From: Armatimonadota bacterium
GTDB lineage: Bacteria > Armatimonadota > Fimbriimonadia > Fimbriimonadales > Fimbriimonadaceae
Direction of reading: 5' to 3'
DNA length: 64,000 bases
Assembly (NCBI GenBank): GCA_016789105.1
Contig: JAEURN010000008.1
Coordinates: 124,001 to 188,000 of the forward strand
Shown in pieces: positions 1 through 8,244 of the stretch. The notes under the pieces were generated by a model, which was not told where the DNA came from, ran no database searches, and worked only from the letters and a program-made list of their open reading frames with translations. The translations under genes and the position numbers were made by a program. Position 1 is the stretch's first letter, and each line of letters begins with the position of its first letter.

Positions 1-945
1 GGCGGTCAGGTTGCGGCCATAAAAACCAAGGTACGCCGTCCAGGCCGTGAGAGCGACCAGGGCAAACGCGACTTTCACCGGGATCGAGATGTTCGGGTTG
101 AAGCTGAAAAACCCTTCAATCGGCGCCGCGGCAAAAATCATCACCAAAGCCAAAACGGTGAGGACAAACGCATCCTTCCCCGCATGTTTGAGCGAATCCA
201 CTAACCGGCGCCGCCCAGGGAACAGCAAGCCCGCGGCCAGGACATAACCGGCACCACCGGCAACGAAGATCCCCCCAATTTCGCTGATGCCGTGGGGGGC
301 GATGGATGCGATCAGGTAAGGCAGCAAGCCGACATCCAGCATGTCGCGGCCCAAGGCGCCGACCATGACGCCGTTCTGCCAAATCATCAAAGTGGAACCG
401 ATCCCCGCCGTTCCCGCCGCCACCCCGATCGTCACCAATCCGACCCTGGGATTGTTGCTGGCATAAAACCCGGTCATCATCGTGCTCTCATCCACGGTCC
501 GCGGGTCGAACCCGCCCTTTTGCCATTCCTTGAACAGCGGCTCCATTTCGGCGCTCACAAAATAAGGCCGGGTCTCCGGCCGCACCGTCATCATTGTCGC
601 CGCGTAAAAAGCTCCGGCGAAAAACACGGTTGCCGCGATCAAAAACGCCCAGAACCGCCGCCGGAACGTATCGGCACCCAGCCAAACCGCTTGCTGGATC
701 ACTTTGCCAAATGGGGCGGCCCGGTTCCGATACAACTGCCCATAAGCCCGGCTGACCAACGTGTTCAAATAAGCGACGACATCCCGGTTGCTGGAATGGG
801 CGCTCAGATAAGCCAGATCACCAGAGGCCTGCCGATAGAGGCGGACATATTCCACGATCTCCGCCCCCGTCAGGTCGCGGAACGATTTGTGGGCCTTGTT
901 GCACAATAGGGAGAGCCGCTGCCACCCGTCGTACCGCCGACCCAT
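1..945 (-). CDS. SpoIIM-like (DUF95) integral membrane protein, C-terminus cut by window edge
   Basis: The reading frame is open for 315 codons from the ATG at 945 to the window edge with no stop, so the C-terminus is missing. A purine-rich AGAGGA lies just before the ATG. A soluble N-terminal region of about 95 residues is followed by hydrophobic segments, including FWAFLIAATVFFAGAFYAA and later glycine-rich ones. The conserved PHGISEIGGIF stretch is typical of the stage II sporulation protein M family. In non-sporulating bacteria such proteins often sit near RDD or MoxR/DUF58 genes, but that neighbourhood lies outside the window. The exact role is unknown. Family assignment is from remembered motif similarity. 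Confidence 0.72.
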   Translation of the reverse strand, partial: MGRRYDGWQRLSLLCNKAHKSFRDLTGAEIVEYVRLYRQASGDLAYLSAHSSNRDVVAYLNTLVSRAYGQLYRNRAAPFGKVIQQAVWLGADTFRRRFWAFLIAATVFFAGAFYAATMMTVRPETRPYFVSAEMEPLFKEWQKGGFDPRTVDESTMMTGFYASNNPRVGLVTIGVAAGTAGIGSTLMIWQNGVMVGALGRDMLDVGLLPYLIASIAPHGISEIGGIFVAGGAGYVLAAGLLFPGRRRLVDSLKHAGKDAFVLTVLALVMIFAAAPIEGFFSFNPNISIPVKVAFALVALTAWTAYLGFYGRNLTA

Positions 946-1155
946 GTATTCCTCTTCGTTGAAAACCACCCGCCTTATTCTAGACGGACCTTGGAACGAC
1001 GGATGCCCCGGCGAGAACTTTGCCCAATGCTTGGCGTCAAAGAAGTATCCGCCCGCCATGGAATTGGGAATCCCGCCCATTTGGCACACGCTTTGCCGCA
1101 CAAAGAACAGACCGCGCAACCGGAAGCCGTGCCGGACGTGGAATGAAGAGAGGCC

Positions 1156-2001
1156 ATGACCCGAGAATCGACCGCCTCCGACCCTGGGATCGGCAGCTAC
1201 CTGAGCCGCCTCACGCAGGCCCCCTTGCTCTCGGCTGAAGAAGAGCGGGTGCTCACGGTCGCCGCCCAAAACGGGTCGGCGGCCGCCCGGGAACGCCTTG
1301 TCGAATCCAACATCCGGCTGGTCATCAACATCGCCAAGGGTTACCATTCCCGGCAAATCCCATTGGAAGACCTGATCCAAGAAGGGGCGATCGGGCTCAT
1401 CACTGCCATCGAAAGGTTCGACCCCGGCAAGGGCTTCCGGTTTTCCACCTATGCGACCCACTGGATCAAACAGTCCATCGGCCGCGCCGTTGATAGTAAA
1501 TCAAAAACGATCCGGTTGCCCGCCCACATCAGCCAAACCCTGCGGCGGATCGAAAAAACCCGGACGGACATCATGGCCAAAACGGGCTGCGACCCCACCC
1601 ATGAGCAGATCGCCCGGGAAATGGGGATCAGCCTGCGCAAACTCGCCAGCCTGATGCAGGCATCGCAGGAGCTCATCAGCCTCGAAATCCGTGTCGGCGA
1701 CGGCGAAAGCTCCACTCTGGGGAGCCTGTTGCCTGACACCGCCAACCGCGACCCCGAAGAGGCGATCATCGACAGCGAGGTGATCGAAGAGCTCAACGAA
1801 TTCCTCAACCTCCTCACCGACCGCGAACGACGGATCGTGCAATACCGGCTCCGCAACGACGATGGGACCAGCCGATTCCGCGACGAATTGAGCGTAGAAC
1901 TGAGGATCACCCGCGAACGGGTCCGCCAAATCGAAATCCAAGCGATCAAAAAACTTCGGCAGATTGCATCCCGCCGAAGAACAAAAGAGTATTTGGGGTG
2001 A
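1156..2001 (+). CDS. RNA polymerase sigma factor, sigma-70 family group 2 (RpoD/RpoS-like)
   Basis: The 281-residue protein has region 1.2 (PLLSAEEER near residue 23), region 2 (ESNIRLVINIAKGYHS, then EDLIQEGAIGL), and region 2.4 (RFSTYATHWIKQSIGRAV). Region 3 includes IRLPAHISQTLRRIEK. Region 4.2 ends in a helix-turn-helix, ITRERVRQIEIQAIKKLRQ. It lacks the long acidic region 1.1 of primary sigma factors, so it is probably an alternative (group 2) factor rather than the housekeeping RpoD. It would direct core RNA polymerase to a subset of promoters. No anti-sigma gene is adjacent. The start ATG follows GAAGAGAGG. Confidence 0.93.
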   Translation: MTRESTASDPGIGSYLSRLTQAPLLSAEEERVLTVAAQNGSAAARERLVESNIRLVINIAKGYHSRQIPLEDLIQEGAIGLITAIERFDPGKGFRFSTYATHWIKQSIGRAVDSKSKTIRLPAHISQTLRRIEKTRTDIMAKTGCDPTHEQIAREMGISLRKLASLMQASQELISLEIRVGDGESSTLGSLLPDTANRDPEEAIIDSEVIEELNEFLNLLTDRERRIVQYRLRNDDGTSRFRDELSVELRITRERVRQIEIQAIKKLRQIASRRRTKEYLG

Positions 2002-2062
2002 CACGGGACCGGCGGGTGCCCCACCCCCGTCCCGCACCATACTAGCCGTTCACGCCCGCGAA

Positions 2063-2740
2063 ATGCCCCCATTCATCGAATCCCTCCTGCACATCGACAG
2101 GCATTTGGAAGCTTTGATCCACCAATATGGACCGGCTGTCCACCTGATCTTGTTCGCCGTGATTTTCATGGAGACCGGACTGGTCTTCATGCCGTTTTTG
2201 CCGGGAGATTCGCTGCTATTTGCCGCCGGGCTGTTTGCTCACCCAGAAAGGAACGGCTTCAGCTTCCCCCTCCTGATGCTCGGATTACCTTTTGCCGCGA
2301 TCCTGGGCGACACCGTCAATTTCCACATCGGCAAGTACCTGGGCGAGCACTTCCTGTTCAAAGCCAAGTTCTTTAACCCGGCGTGGCTCAAAAAAACCCA
2401 AGAGTTCTATGCCAAACACGGGGGGAAAACCATCATCTTGGGCCGGTTCGTGCCGATCGTCCGGACCGTGGCCCCCTTTGTGGCCGGTATGGATGCCATG
2501 CGGTTCCGCGATTACCTGCCGAAATGCATCATTGGCAGCTTCCTGTGGGTCTGGATCTGCGTGGGGGCTGGCTACGTGCTTGGCGAGATCCCGTGGGTTC
2601 GCAAGAATTTTGAACTCGTCATCCTCGGCGTGGTCGTGTTGAGCGTTGTGGCCATCGCGTTGGAACTTTGGCGCGAACGGCTCAGCCGGAAAAAGGCAAA
2701 TGCAACCCTTGTGGCTGCGGACCTGAACGCAAACGACTGA
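2063..2740 (+). CDS. DedA family membrane protein
   Basis: This 225-residue inner-membrane protein carries DedA/SNARE-associated (VTT) hallmarks: FMPFLPGDSLLFAAGLFA near residue 45, GDTVNFHIGKYLG, and the basic-proline motif GRFVPIVRTVAPFVAGM, then a C-terminal pair of membrane helices. DedA proteins are linked to undecaprenyl-phosphate or phospholipid translocation and proton-dependent envelope homeostasis. The ATG at 2063 is preferred because an upstream in-frame ATG lies inside the sigma-factor gene. A CATACT element about 20 nt upstream (2038-2043) could be the -10 box. Confidence 0.9.
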   Translation: MPPFIESLLHIDRHLEALIHQYGPAVHLILFAVIFMETGLVFMPFLPGDSLLFAAGLFAHPERNGFSFPLLMLGLPFAAILGDTVNFHIGKYLGEHFLFKAKFFNPAWLKKTQEFYAKHGGKTIILGRFVPIVRTVAPFVAGMDAMRFRDYLPKCIIGSFLWVWICVGAGYVLGEIPWVRKNFELVILGVVVLSVVAIALELWRERLSRKKANATLVAADLNAND

Positions 2741-2770
2741 ATCCGGCCATAATCCACCGGATCAGCGGCC

Positions 2771-3199
2771 ATGGACATCCAAGAGATCATGCAGCACCTG
2801 CCCCACAGGTACCCCATCCTGTTGGTGGACCGGATTGTGGAGGTTGAACCCCGCAAACGGTGCGTTGGAATCAAAAACGTCACCATGAACGAGCCCCACT
2901 TCCAGGGCCACTACCCCGGAACCCCGATCATGCCGGGTGTGCTCATCATTGAGGCGATGGCCCAGGCCGGGGCCGTCATCCTCCTTAGCGACCCCGAACT
3001 CAGCGGGCTCCTCCCCGTCATCGGCGGCATCGACAATGTCAAGTTCCGGCGGCAAGTCGTGCCCGGGGATCAGTTGCGGATGGAGATTGAACTCGTCAAA
3101 TTCAAAGGGGCGGTTGGGAAAATCCACGCCGTCGCCTCCGTCGAAGGACAAACCGCTGCCGAAATGGACATGGTCTTCAAACTCATCCCACGCGGGTAA
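2771..3199 (+). CDS. fabZ: 3-hydroxyacyl-ACP dehydratase FabZ
   Basis: FabZ dehydrates (3R)-hydroxyacyl-ACP in type II fatty-acid synthesis. The 142-residue hotdog-fold protein has the expected length. The active-site block [17 protein letters not shown] supplies the catalytic histidine (about His47), and EAMAQ supplies the catalytic glutamate (about Glu61). [12 protein letters not shown] near the N-terminus is also typical. lpxA follows after 7 nt, the standard arrangement linking hydroxyacyl-ACP supply to lipid A synthesis. CATAAT at 2748-2753 may be a -10 element. Confidence 0.97.
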   Translation: MDIQEIMQHLPHRYPILLVDRIVEVEPRKRCVGIKNVTMNEPHFQGHYPGTPIMPGVLIIEAMAQAGAVILLSDPELSGLLPVIGGIDNVKFRRQVVPGDQLRMEIELVKFKGAVGKIHAVASVEGQTAAEMDMVFKLIPRG

Positions 3200-3206
3200 C
3201 ACGCAT

Positions 3207-3995
3207 TTGGCCAACATCCACCCCACCGCCCAGGTCAGCCCGCAAGCCCATGTCGCCGACGACGTGGACATCGGGCCGTTTTGCGTCGTCGAACCCAAAG
3301 CCGTCATCGGCAAAGCGTGCATCCTCCAGCCACACGTCACCATCAAGGGCAACGTCGTCATGGGGGACAACAATAAAGTTTGCCAAGGGGCCATCTTGGG
3401 GGGCGACCCGCAAGACCGCAAATACCAGGGGGAAGAAACGTTCCTGGAAATTGGGGACGACAACTTCTTTGGTGAATACGTCACCATCCACCGGGCCACT
3501 GGGGCCGGCAACAAAACCGTCATCGGCGACCGCAACTACATCATGGCGTTTGTCCACATGGGACACAACGGAACCATCACCGACGACTGCACCATCACCA
3601 ACAACGTCGCCCTGGCCGGGCACGTCACAATCGAAGAGCGTGCGACCATCGGCGGCATGACCGGAGTCCACCAATTCGTCCGCATCGGCAAGTTTGCCAT
3701 GGTTGGCGGCATGAGCCGAATCACGCGGGATTGCCCCCCGTTCCTGATCACCGAAGGGATGGAGCAAACCGTTTGGGATATCAATGCCATCGGCCTCCGC
3801 CGCATCGGTATCAAACCCGAGGCGAGGCTCGCCCTCCACAAGGCGTGCAAACTCATCTTCAAATCAAAACTCGCCCTCAGCAACGCCATCGAGATCGTCC
3901 GGAGGGAGGTTCCTCAAACTGATGAGGTCGATTACCTTATCGCCTTCATGGAACGGCTCTACCACGGCAAAAACGGGCGCGGAGACCAAAGGTAA
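3207..3995 (+). CDS. lpxA: UDP-N-acetylglucosamine O-acyltransferase LpxA (TTG start)
   Basis: LpxA transfers a 3-hydroxyacyl chain from ACP to UDP-GlcNAc, the first step of lipid A synthesis. The chosen TTG at 3207, 7 nt after fabZ, gives 262 residues, matching the usual length. The N-terminus IHPTAQVSPQAHVADDV opens the left-handed beta-helix hexapeptide repeats. Family motifs GGDPQDRKY and TIHRAT are present, and the catalytic histidine lies in FVHMGHNGTI (about His120). The C-terminal helical domain is complete. Together with fabZ it shows the organism makes lipid A and so has an outer membrane. Confidence 0.95.
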   Translation: MANIHPTAQVSPQAHVADDVDIGPFCVVEPKAVIGKACILQPHVTIKGNVVMGDNNKVCQGAILGGDPQDRKYQGEETFLEIGDDNFFGEYVTIHRATGAGNKTVIGDRNYIMAFVHMGHNGTITDDCTITNNVALAGHVTIEERATIGGMTGVHQFVRIGKFAMVGGMSRITRDCPPFLITEGMEQTVWDINAIGLRRIGIKPEARLALHKACKLIFKSKLALSNAIEIVRREVPQTDEVDYLIAFMERLYHGKNGRGDQR

Positions 3996-4005
3996 ACTCA
4001 ACAAA

Positions 4006-4338
4006 ATGGCCAAATTCCAGGAAGGGGAAAGGGTTCGGATCAAAGTCCGGCCCGTCACCGAAGAAGACCGAAAAGTCCATATGTTCTTTGAGCATATGCA
4101 AGGCCTGGAAGGCACGGTTTCGAACCACTATAACAAAGATGAAGTGGCGGTCGAAATCGACCTCGATTCTCTCGTCGACATCCCGAAAGACGTCCACCGA
4201 ATCGCTACCGAGCGAATCCGGGAGAAGTTCAACGAGAACACTAACGAGGAGATCAAAAAGCTGCTGACCAAGGACGAACAGAAGTTCACGCCCCACTACG
4301 TTTTGCTGGTCCGCGAAGCAGACCTCGAAAAAGCCTGA
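4006..4338 (+). CDS. Uncharacterised small charged protein
   Basis: I do not recognise this 110-residue soluble protein. It begins 10 nt after lpxA and is probably co-transcribed with it. The N-terminal part (KFQEGERVRIKVRPV, then GLEGTVSNHY and EVAVEIDLDSL) has the alternating pattern of a small SH3/KOW-like beta-barrel. The C-terminal half is charged and probably helical (IREKFNENTNEEIKKLL). There is no signal peptide, membrane segment or cysteine. A nucleic-acid or ribosome-associated role would fit an SH3-like barrel, but that is speculation. Confidence 0.7.
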   Translation: MAKFQEGERVRIKVRPVTEEDRKVHMFFEHMQGLEGTVSNHYNKDEVAVEIDLDSLVDIPKDVHRIATERIREKFNENTNEEIKKLLTKDEQKFTPHYVLLVREADLEKA

Positions 4339-4360
4339 CCCGAATCCGGCTGGCTCCGTA

Positions 4361-4366
4361 TACACT
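4361..4366 (+). promoter_or_regulatory. -10 element TACACT placing the transcription start on the ATG at 4373
   Basis: TACACT ends 7 nt before the ATG at 4373, so transcription would start at or next to the start codon and the mRNA would be leaderless. The GTG at 4367 abuts the hexamer and would lie upstream of +1, so it is unlikely to be the start. No clear -35 box is visible. Confidence 0.5.
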
Positions 4367-4372
4367 GTGGCA

Positions 4373-5224
4373 ATGGGCGTTGCCGGCGATGCGCTATCCA
4401 CTTTGGTCAGCCTGGTGTTTTTGTTGCCGATCTTCACCTGTTGCACCCTGGTGGTGCTCAAGTGGACGATCAGCGGAGACATCGACCCCCTCGCCGGGGT
4501 CCTCGCGATGTTCGTCTTGGTGGGGACGATGTTCGTTTCGCTGGCCACCAAGAACCAAGTGATGCAAGGCGTGGCCGTCGTCGGCGCGATCTCGCTGATC
4601 GCCATGTTCCCCTTTGCGGCGAACTACCTGGATCGTCACGACCTGCGCGAAATCAATGCCGAGCACATTGACAAGACGATCTTGGAACTCTCCATCCGAC
4701 CCGACAACTTCCCAGCCTGGTTCAAATTAGCCGAAAGCCTGTTCACCGCCGGATATCACGGGCACGCCATCGCCTTGGCCGAACAGACGCTGGAGCGCAT
4801 CCCCAACAATATGGATCCCTTCCACAACCGGTCGATGCGCGACATGTACCGGAGCGAGGAGATCATGATCAAAAAGTGGCGGCGCGATGCCACCAACCCC
4901 AAGCGGCATATGCCCATCGCCTGCCCCAAGTGCGGGCAAAAGAACCAACCGGGCACCATTAATTGCATCAAGTGCGAAACTCCCTACCTCCTCCTGCTGA
5001 GCCGCAATGTCGGCACCCGCACCGGAGCCTTTGCCAAGCTCGTCATCGGTTGGGCCCTCATCGCCGGATTGCTCCCCTTTGGGGCCTTTTTGGGCACCAT
5101 GGATGGCGGGGGGCTGTTCGCCATTGGCGGGACGCTCGCTGCCGTTGCCGGGGTCGGGGTCGTTTTGTGGTGGGTCTTCCGCGACCCATCCGGCCAACCA
5201 GAAAAGTTTCAGTCGTTTTCTTAA
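4373..5224 (+). CDS. Membrane protein with TPR-like segment and zinc ribbon
   Basis: This 283-residue protein begins with three hydrophobic segments (about residues 6-80). A soluble helical part resembling one TPR hairpin follows (PDNFPAWFKLAESLFTAGYH, then AIALAEQTLERIPNN). Next is a CPKCGQ...CIKCE four-cysteine zinc ribbon near residue 185, and finally two more membrane helices. Architecture and zinc knuckle resemble the proteins at 29.7-33 kb. Function is unknown; it may be an envelope scaffold. Its 3' end overlaps the convergent MBL gene by 4 nt. Confidence 0.75.
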   Translation: MGVAGDALSTLVSLVFLLPIFTCCTLVVLKWTISGDIDPLAGVLAMFVLVGTMFVSLATKNQVMQGVAVVGAISLIAMFPFAANYLDRHDLREINAEHIDKTILELSIRPDNFPAWFKLAESLFTAGYHGHAIALAEQTLERIPNNMDPFHNRSMRDMYRSEEIMIKKWRRDATNPKRHMPIACPKCGQKNQPGTINCIKCETPYLLLLSRNVGTRTGAFAKLVIGWALIAGLLPFGAFLGTMDGGGLFAIGGTLAAVAGVGVVLWWVFRDPSGQPEKFQSFS

Positions 5225-6027
5225 AACTCGATCACGACGCCGTCGTAACCGACGTTGACGCCGCGTGGTTCGAAATGGGCCGTCAATTCGGCGTGGGTTC
5301 CTTCACCTTGATGGCTATGGTGGGTCGTCCACACCTGGGTTTTTTGATCGATCGTTCCGATTTTATGAAGCCTGTCTAACATCAAATCGAACTCGCGGAC
5401 ATCCAAATGGCCGTCGTAGGCCGTGCTAGCAAACGCCTCGGAACATTCCAAGACTAAACAGTCTAATTTTACATCCGCCAGTGCTTCCCAGGTCGGCTCG
5501 TCCCAAACCCCGGTGTCCGTCCCGTATAGGACGGTGCTCTTGCCATCAGAAACCACCAGGTTGTGGGCGTCTTCGCTCGGCAGATGGTGGGCATGGATCG
5601 GTAACACTTCGTACCCGCCGTGCCGGAACTTTTCGAAGCTCTTGGTCGTGTGCATTTCCACCGGCCATTCAGGGAACTTTTCCAAGATCCGGCGGCAGAT
5701 ATACAAGTTCGCGTAAACGACAAACCCGACGAATTCAAAATCGTTGAACGGGTAAAGGGTGTACATCAACTCGTCCGGCGCAAAATGGTCGGCATCCGAA
5801 TGGGTGAACATCAGGGCCGTCCAATCGCGGGCGTCCAGGCCAGAACGGGCCAGTTGGCACCAGGTGTCCGGCCCAAGGTCAATCTTGATGCAATCGTCGA
5901 TCAGGGCACTGCTCCGCGACCGCACATCCTTGCCCCCGTGCTTGCGCGCGTATTGGCTGACGCGCGAATCGCTATAGAGACCGGGAACCCCATCCGCCCC
6001 GCCCGTGCCGAGCAGGCGGATGTTCAT
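5221..6027 (-). CDS. MBL-fold metal-dependent hydrolase (PhnP/PqqB-like)
   Basis: The 268-residue protein starts MNIRLLGTGGADGVP, typical of the PhnP/RNase Z-like branch of the metallo-beta-lactamase fold. It carries the metal-binding motif THSDADHFAPDE near residue 75. Later ligands lie in HAHHLPS, YGTDTGVWDEPTW and TTHHSHQGEG. PhnP relatives hydrolyse cyclic ribose phosphodiesters and PqqB relatives are hydroxylases, so the substrate cannot be named. Its ATG overlaps the DUF1015 stop by 4 nt, indicating a two-gene translationally coupled operon. Confidence 0.87.
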   Translation of the reverse strand: MNIRLLGTGGADGVPGLYSDSRVSQYARKHGGKDVRSRSSALIDDCIKIDLGPDTWCQLARSGLDARDWTALMFTHSDADHFAPDELMYTLYPFNDFEFVGFVVYANLYICRRILEKFPEWPVEMHTTKSFEKFRHGGYEVLPIHAHHLPSEDAHNLVVSDGKSTVLYGTDTGVWDEPTWEALADVKLDCLVLECSEAFASTAYDGHLDVREFDLMLDRLHKIGTIDQKTQVWTTHHSHQGEGTHAELTAHFEPRGVNVGYDGVVIEF

Positions 6028-7310
6028 GCCTCAAAGTCCTTTAACGACCACATCACCATCCCGCTCAACAGCTTGGGATAGTAATAGGTGCTTTTTTGCG
6101 GCATGAAGTCGCCGCCCAGTGCGATCCGGCGCATATCGTCAACAGTCGGCGGGTTCATCAAGAAGGCCGCAGGAGAACCGCTTTCGACAGAATCCAGGGC
6201 CTCGTGCTCCAACCGGGTGTAAGTGAAGAAGTCGTGGCCGGTGAGGCCAAGGAGCTTGGCGAAAACAAAGCCGTGCAAAATGCTCACATCCAACCGCTGC
6301 AGATCTTGCCCACCCGTGCCCGCCATTTCGGCGACCAAGGCATCCAAGTTCTCAACCTCGGCAACAAAGCCGGCCCCTCCGGGCAGTGCGACCCCAAGGG
6401 CCCGGCCACCAGACCGTTCGATCTTTTGCAGTTCGGCCATAAGCTGCTCATTTGGGACGTCGCGCACGGTGAACTGTTCCGCCATCCGGGACTTCAGCTC
6501 GGCGGGGCCCAGGGGCATCGACTTCAGAATCCGGTGGGTGGGCAACAAGACCAACCCGGGGTCGCTGATGCTGCACAAGGCCATCATCATGAAGTCCTCG
6601 GCCACCAGCCCGGGCAGTGCACCCAAATTCTCGCGGAAGGCCAACGCGGTTTCATACCGGTGGTGGCCGTCGGCGATCCAAACGGATTTGTCGGCCATTT
6701 TGGCCGTGATCGCCTGCAATGCCACCGGATCGCTAATTTTTTCGAATCTGTGGGCAATGCCGTCGTCGGCAGTTGTGAACTCCGTGAGAAGTTGGGCCGG
6801 GGCTGCACAAACCAGGGAATGAAGGGATTGGTCGGCATCCTCATATAGCCCGAAAATGCATTCCAAATGGCTACGCGTGGCCTCCAAGATCCGCATGCGG
6901 TCTTCTTTATGCTTGGGAAAAGTTTGCTCGTGGGGCAACACGACCTTGGCCGAATAAGGCTCGACCTTGATGGTGGCCACCAGCTTGGTGCGTTCAAAAA
7001 CCTCGTGCGAACCGGGAACGCCGAACCGCTGGGTGTAACGATAATAGGCGGCCTCGGGCTCTGCGCTCAAAACCCCTTCCCGGCGCCATTGTTCAAGCTG
7101 GCTGGCGCTGCGGGCATATTTGACGAATTTGCTCCGGTCGCCGTCTTCCTGCTCGGGCAAGGTCAGCCGGACGACGTTGAGGGGGTCTTGGCCCGCCAAA
7201 ACTTCGCGCTGATCGGGAGAAATCACATCGTAGGGAGGTGCCACGATCTTTGCCAAACGATTGGGATCGACATTGAACCGCAAGCCGTGGAACGGCCGAA
7301 TCGTTGCCAT
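6024..7310 (-). CDS. DUF1015 family protein
   Basis: This 428-residue protein starts at the ATG at 7310 (MATIRPFHGLRFNV). An upstream in-frame extension would run into the divergent ispA promoter. Hallmarks are the N-terminal KIVAPPYDVISPDQ block, the central WIADGHHRYETAL motif and the C-terminal FLMNPPTVDDMR segment. The biochemical activity of DUF1015 is not established; relatives sometimes sit beside serine or phosphonate metabolism genes. The downstream partner is an MBL-fold hydrolase with a 4-nt overlap. Confidence 0.9.
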   Translation of the reverse strand: MATIRPFHGLRFNVDPNRLAKIVAPPYDVISPDQREVLAGQDPLNVVRLTLPEQEDGDRSKFVKYARSASQLEQWRREGVLSAEPEAAYYRYTQRFGVPGSHEVFERTKLVATIKVEPYSAKVVLPHEQTFPKHKEDRMRILEATRSHLECIFGLYEDADQSLHSLVCAAPAQLLTEFTTADDGIAHRFEKISDPVALQAITAKMADKSVWIADGHHRYETALAFRENLGALPGLVAEDFMMMALCSISDPGLVLLPTHRILKSMPLGPAELKSRMAEQFTVRDVPNEQLMAELQKIERSGGRALGVALPGGAGFVAEVENLDALVAEMAGTGGQDLQRLDVSILHGFVFAKLLGLTGHDFFTYTRLEHEALDSVESGSPAAFLMNPPTVDDMRRIALGGDFMPQKSTYYYPKLLSGMVMWSLKDFEA

Positions 7311-7371
7311 AACGTTCTCGAAGGTACCACTGGTTCCAACCAGATGCGTGGGCCAGGCAAAGGCCCAGCGG

Positions 7372-7377
7372 TACACT
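7372..7377 (+). promoter_or_regulatory. -10 element TACACT before the GTG start at 7384
   Basis: TACACT ends 7 nt before the GTG at 7384, the same spacing as at 4361-4366. This predicts a leaderless mRNA and supports the GTG as the start codon. No Shine-Dalgarno sequence or convincing -35 box is visible. Confidence 0.48.
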
Positions 7378-7383
7378 CCCCCC

Positions 7384-8244
7384 GTGCCCGGCGCCGATCC
7401 CCTGACGCCCATCCGCAACTTGGTCGATGCCCGGCTCGATGCGATCCTGCCGCCCGAGGACGACATCCCCACACCGTTGCACAAGGCGATGCGCTACTCC
7501 GGGCTGGCACCAGGGAAACGGCTGCGGCCGGCACTTGCCATGGCCTCGGCGGAGGCCGCTGGGGCCGACCCAAATGTTGCTCTCGATGCCGGTTGCGCCA
7601 TCGAACTGGTGCATTGCTTTAGCCTAATCCACGACGATTTGCCCGCCATCGACAACGATGACCTGAGAAGGGGCAGGCCCACTTGCCACAAGGTTTTTGG
7701 CGAAGCGATGGCGATTTTGGCCGGCGATGCGCTTTTTGCCCTCGCCTTTGAAATCATGAGCCGCGAACCGGGGCCCTGTGTCCGCATTCTGGCCCAGGCA
7801 ACGGGTTCCCACGGCCTCGTCGGGGGCGAGGTCCTCGACATCCTGGCCGAGGGCCAAGCTGGTGATATGGAACTTTTGCAAACCATCCATGCGCGGAAGA
7901 CGGGGGCTCTGCTGGGGGCTTGTTGCGAAATCGGCGGATTCCTCGGTGGGGCCGATGGCGAAGGGCAGGCGAACCTGCGGGGGTTCGGGCTCAAAGTCGG
8001 CCTGGCGTTCCAAGTCGCCGACGATGTACTTAACGAGACCTCGACGCCTGAACAATTGGGCAAGGCAGTCGGCTCTGATTCCGAGCTGGACAAGCTCACC
8101 TACCCCAGGCTGGTGGGGCTCGAAGAGAGTCGCCGCATCGCCGATCAAGCCGTTGAAGAGGCTCTGGAATTGATCAAGCCGTTCGGCTCGCCAGCAAGCC
8201 AGCTCGCGGAACTAGCCCGCTATGCCGTCAGCCGGGATTGGTGA
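7384..8244 (+). CDS. ispA: Short-chain polyprenyl diphosphate synthase (FPP/GGPP synthase type)
   Basis: It condenses IPP with allylic diphosphates to make farnesyl or geranylgeranyl diphosphate. With the GTG start it has 286 residues, usual for the family. KRLRPAL, the first aspartate-rich motif (HDDLPAIDNDDLRRGRPT) and ILAGDAL are standard. The second aspartate-rich motif reads DDVLNE, so the third Asp of DDxxD is Asn, a mild deviation. The LTYPRLVG lysine-threonine region is present. Chain length cannot be set safely. The end overlaps the convergent M48 gene by 17 nt. Confidence 0.9.
   Translation: MPGADPLTPIRNLVDARLDAILPPEDDIPTPLHKAMRYSGLAPGKRLRPALAMASAEAAGADPNVALDAGCAIELVHCFSLIHDDLPAIDNDDLRRGRPTCHKVFGEAMAILAGDALFALAFEIMSREPGPCVRILAQATGSHGLVGGEVLDILAEGQAGDMELLQTIHARKTGALLGACCEIGGFLGGADGEGQANLRGFGLKVGLAFQVADDVLNETSTPEQLGKAVGSDSELDKLTYPRLVGLEESRRIADQAVEEALELIKPFGSPASQLAELARYAVSRDW

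Noticed and set aside
4367-4369. GTG start for the zinc-ribbon membrane protein
   Set aside because: It lies directly after a -10 box and therefore upstream of the predicted transcription start.
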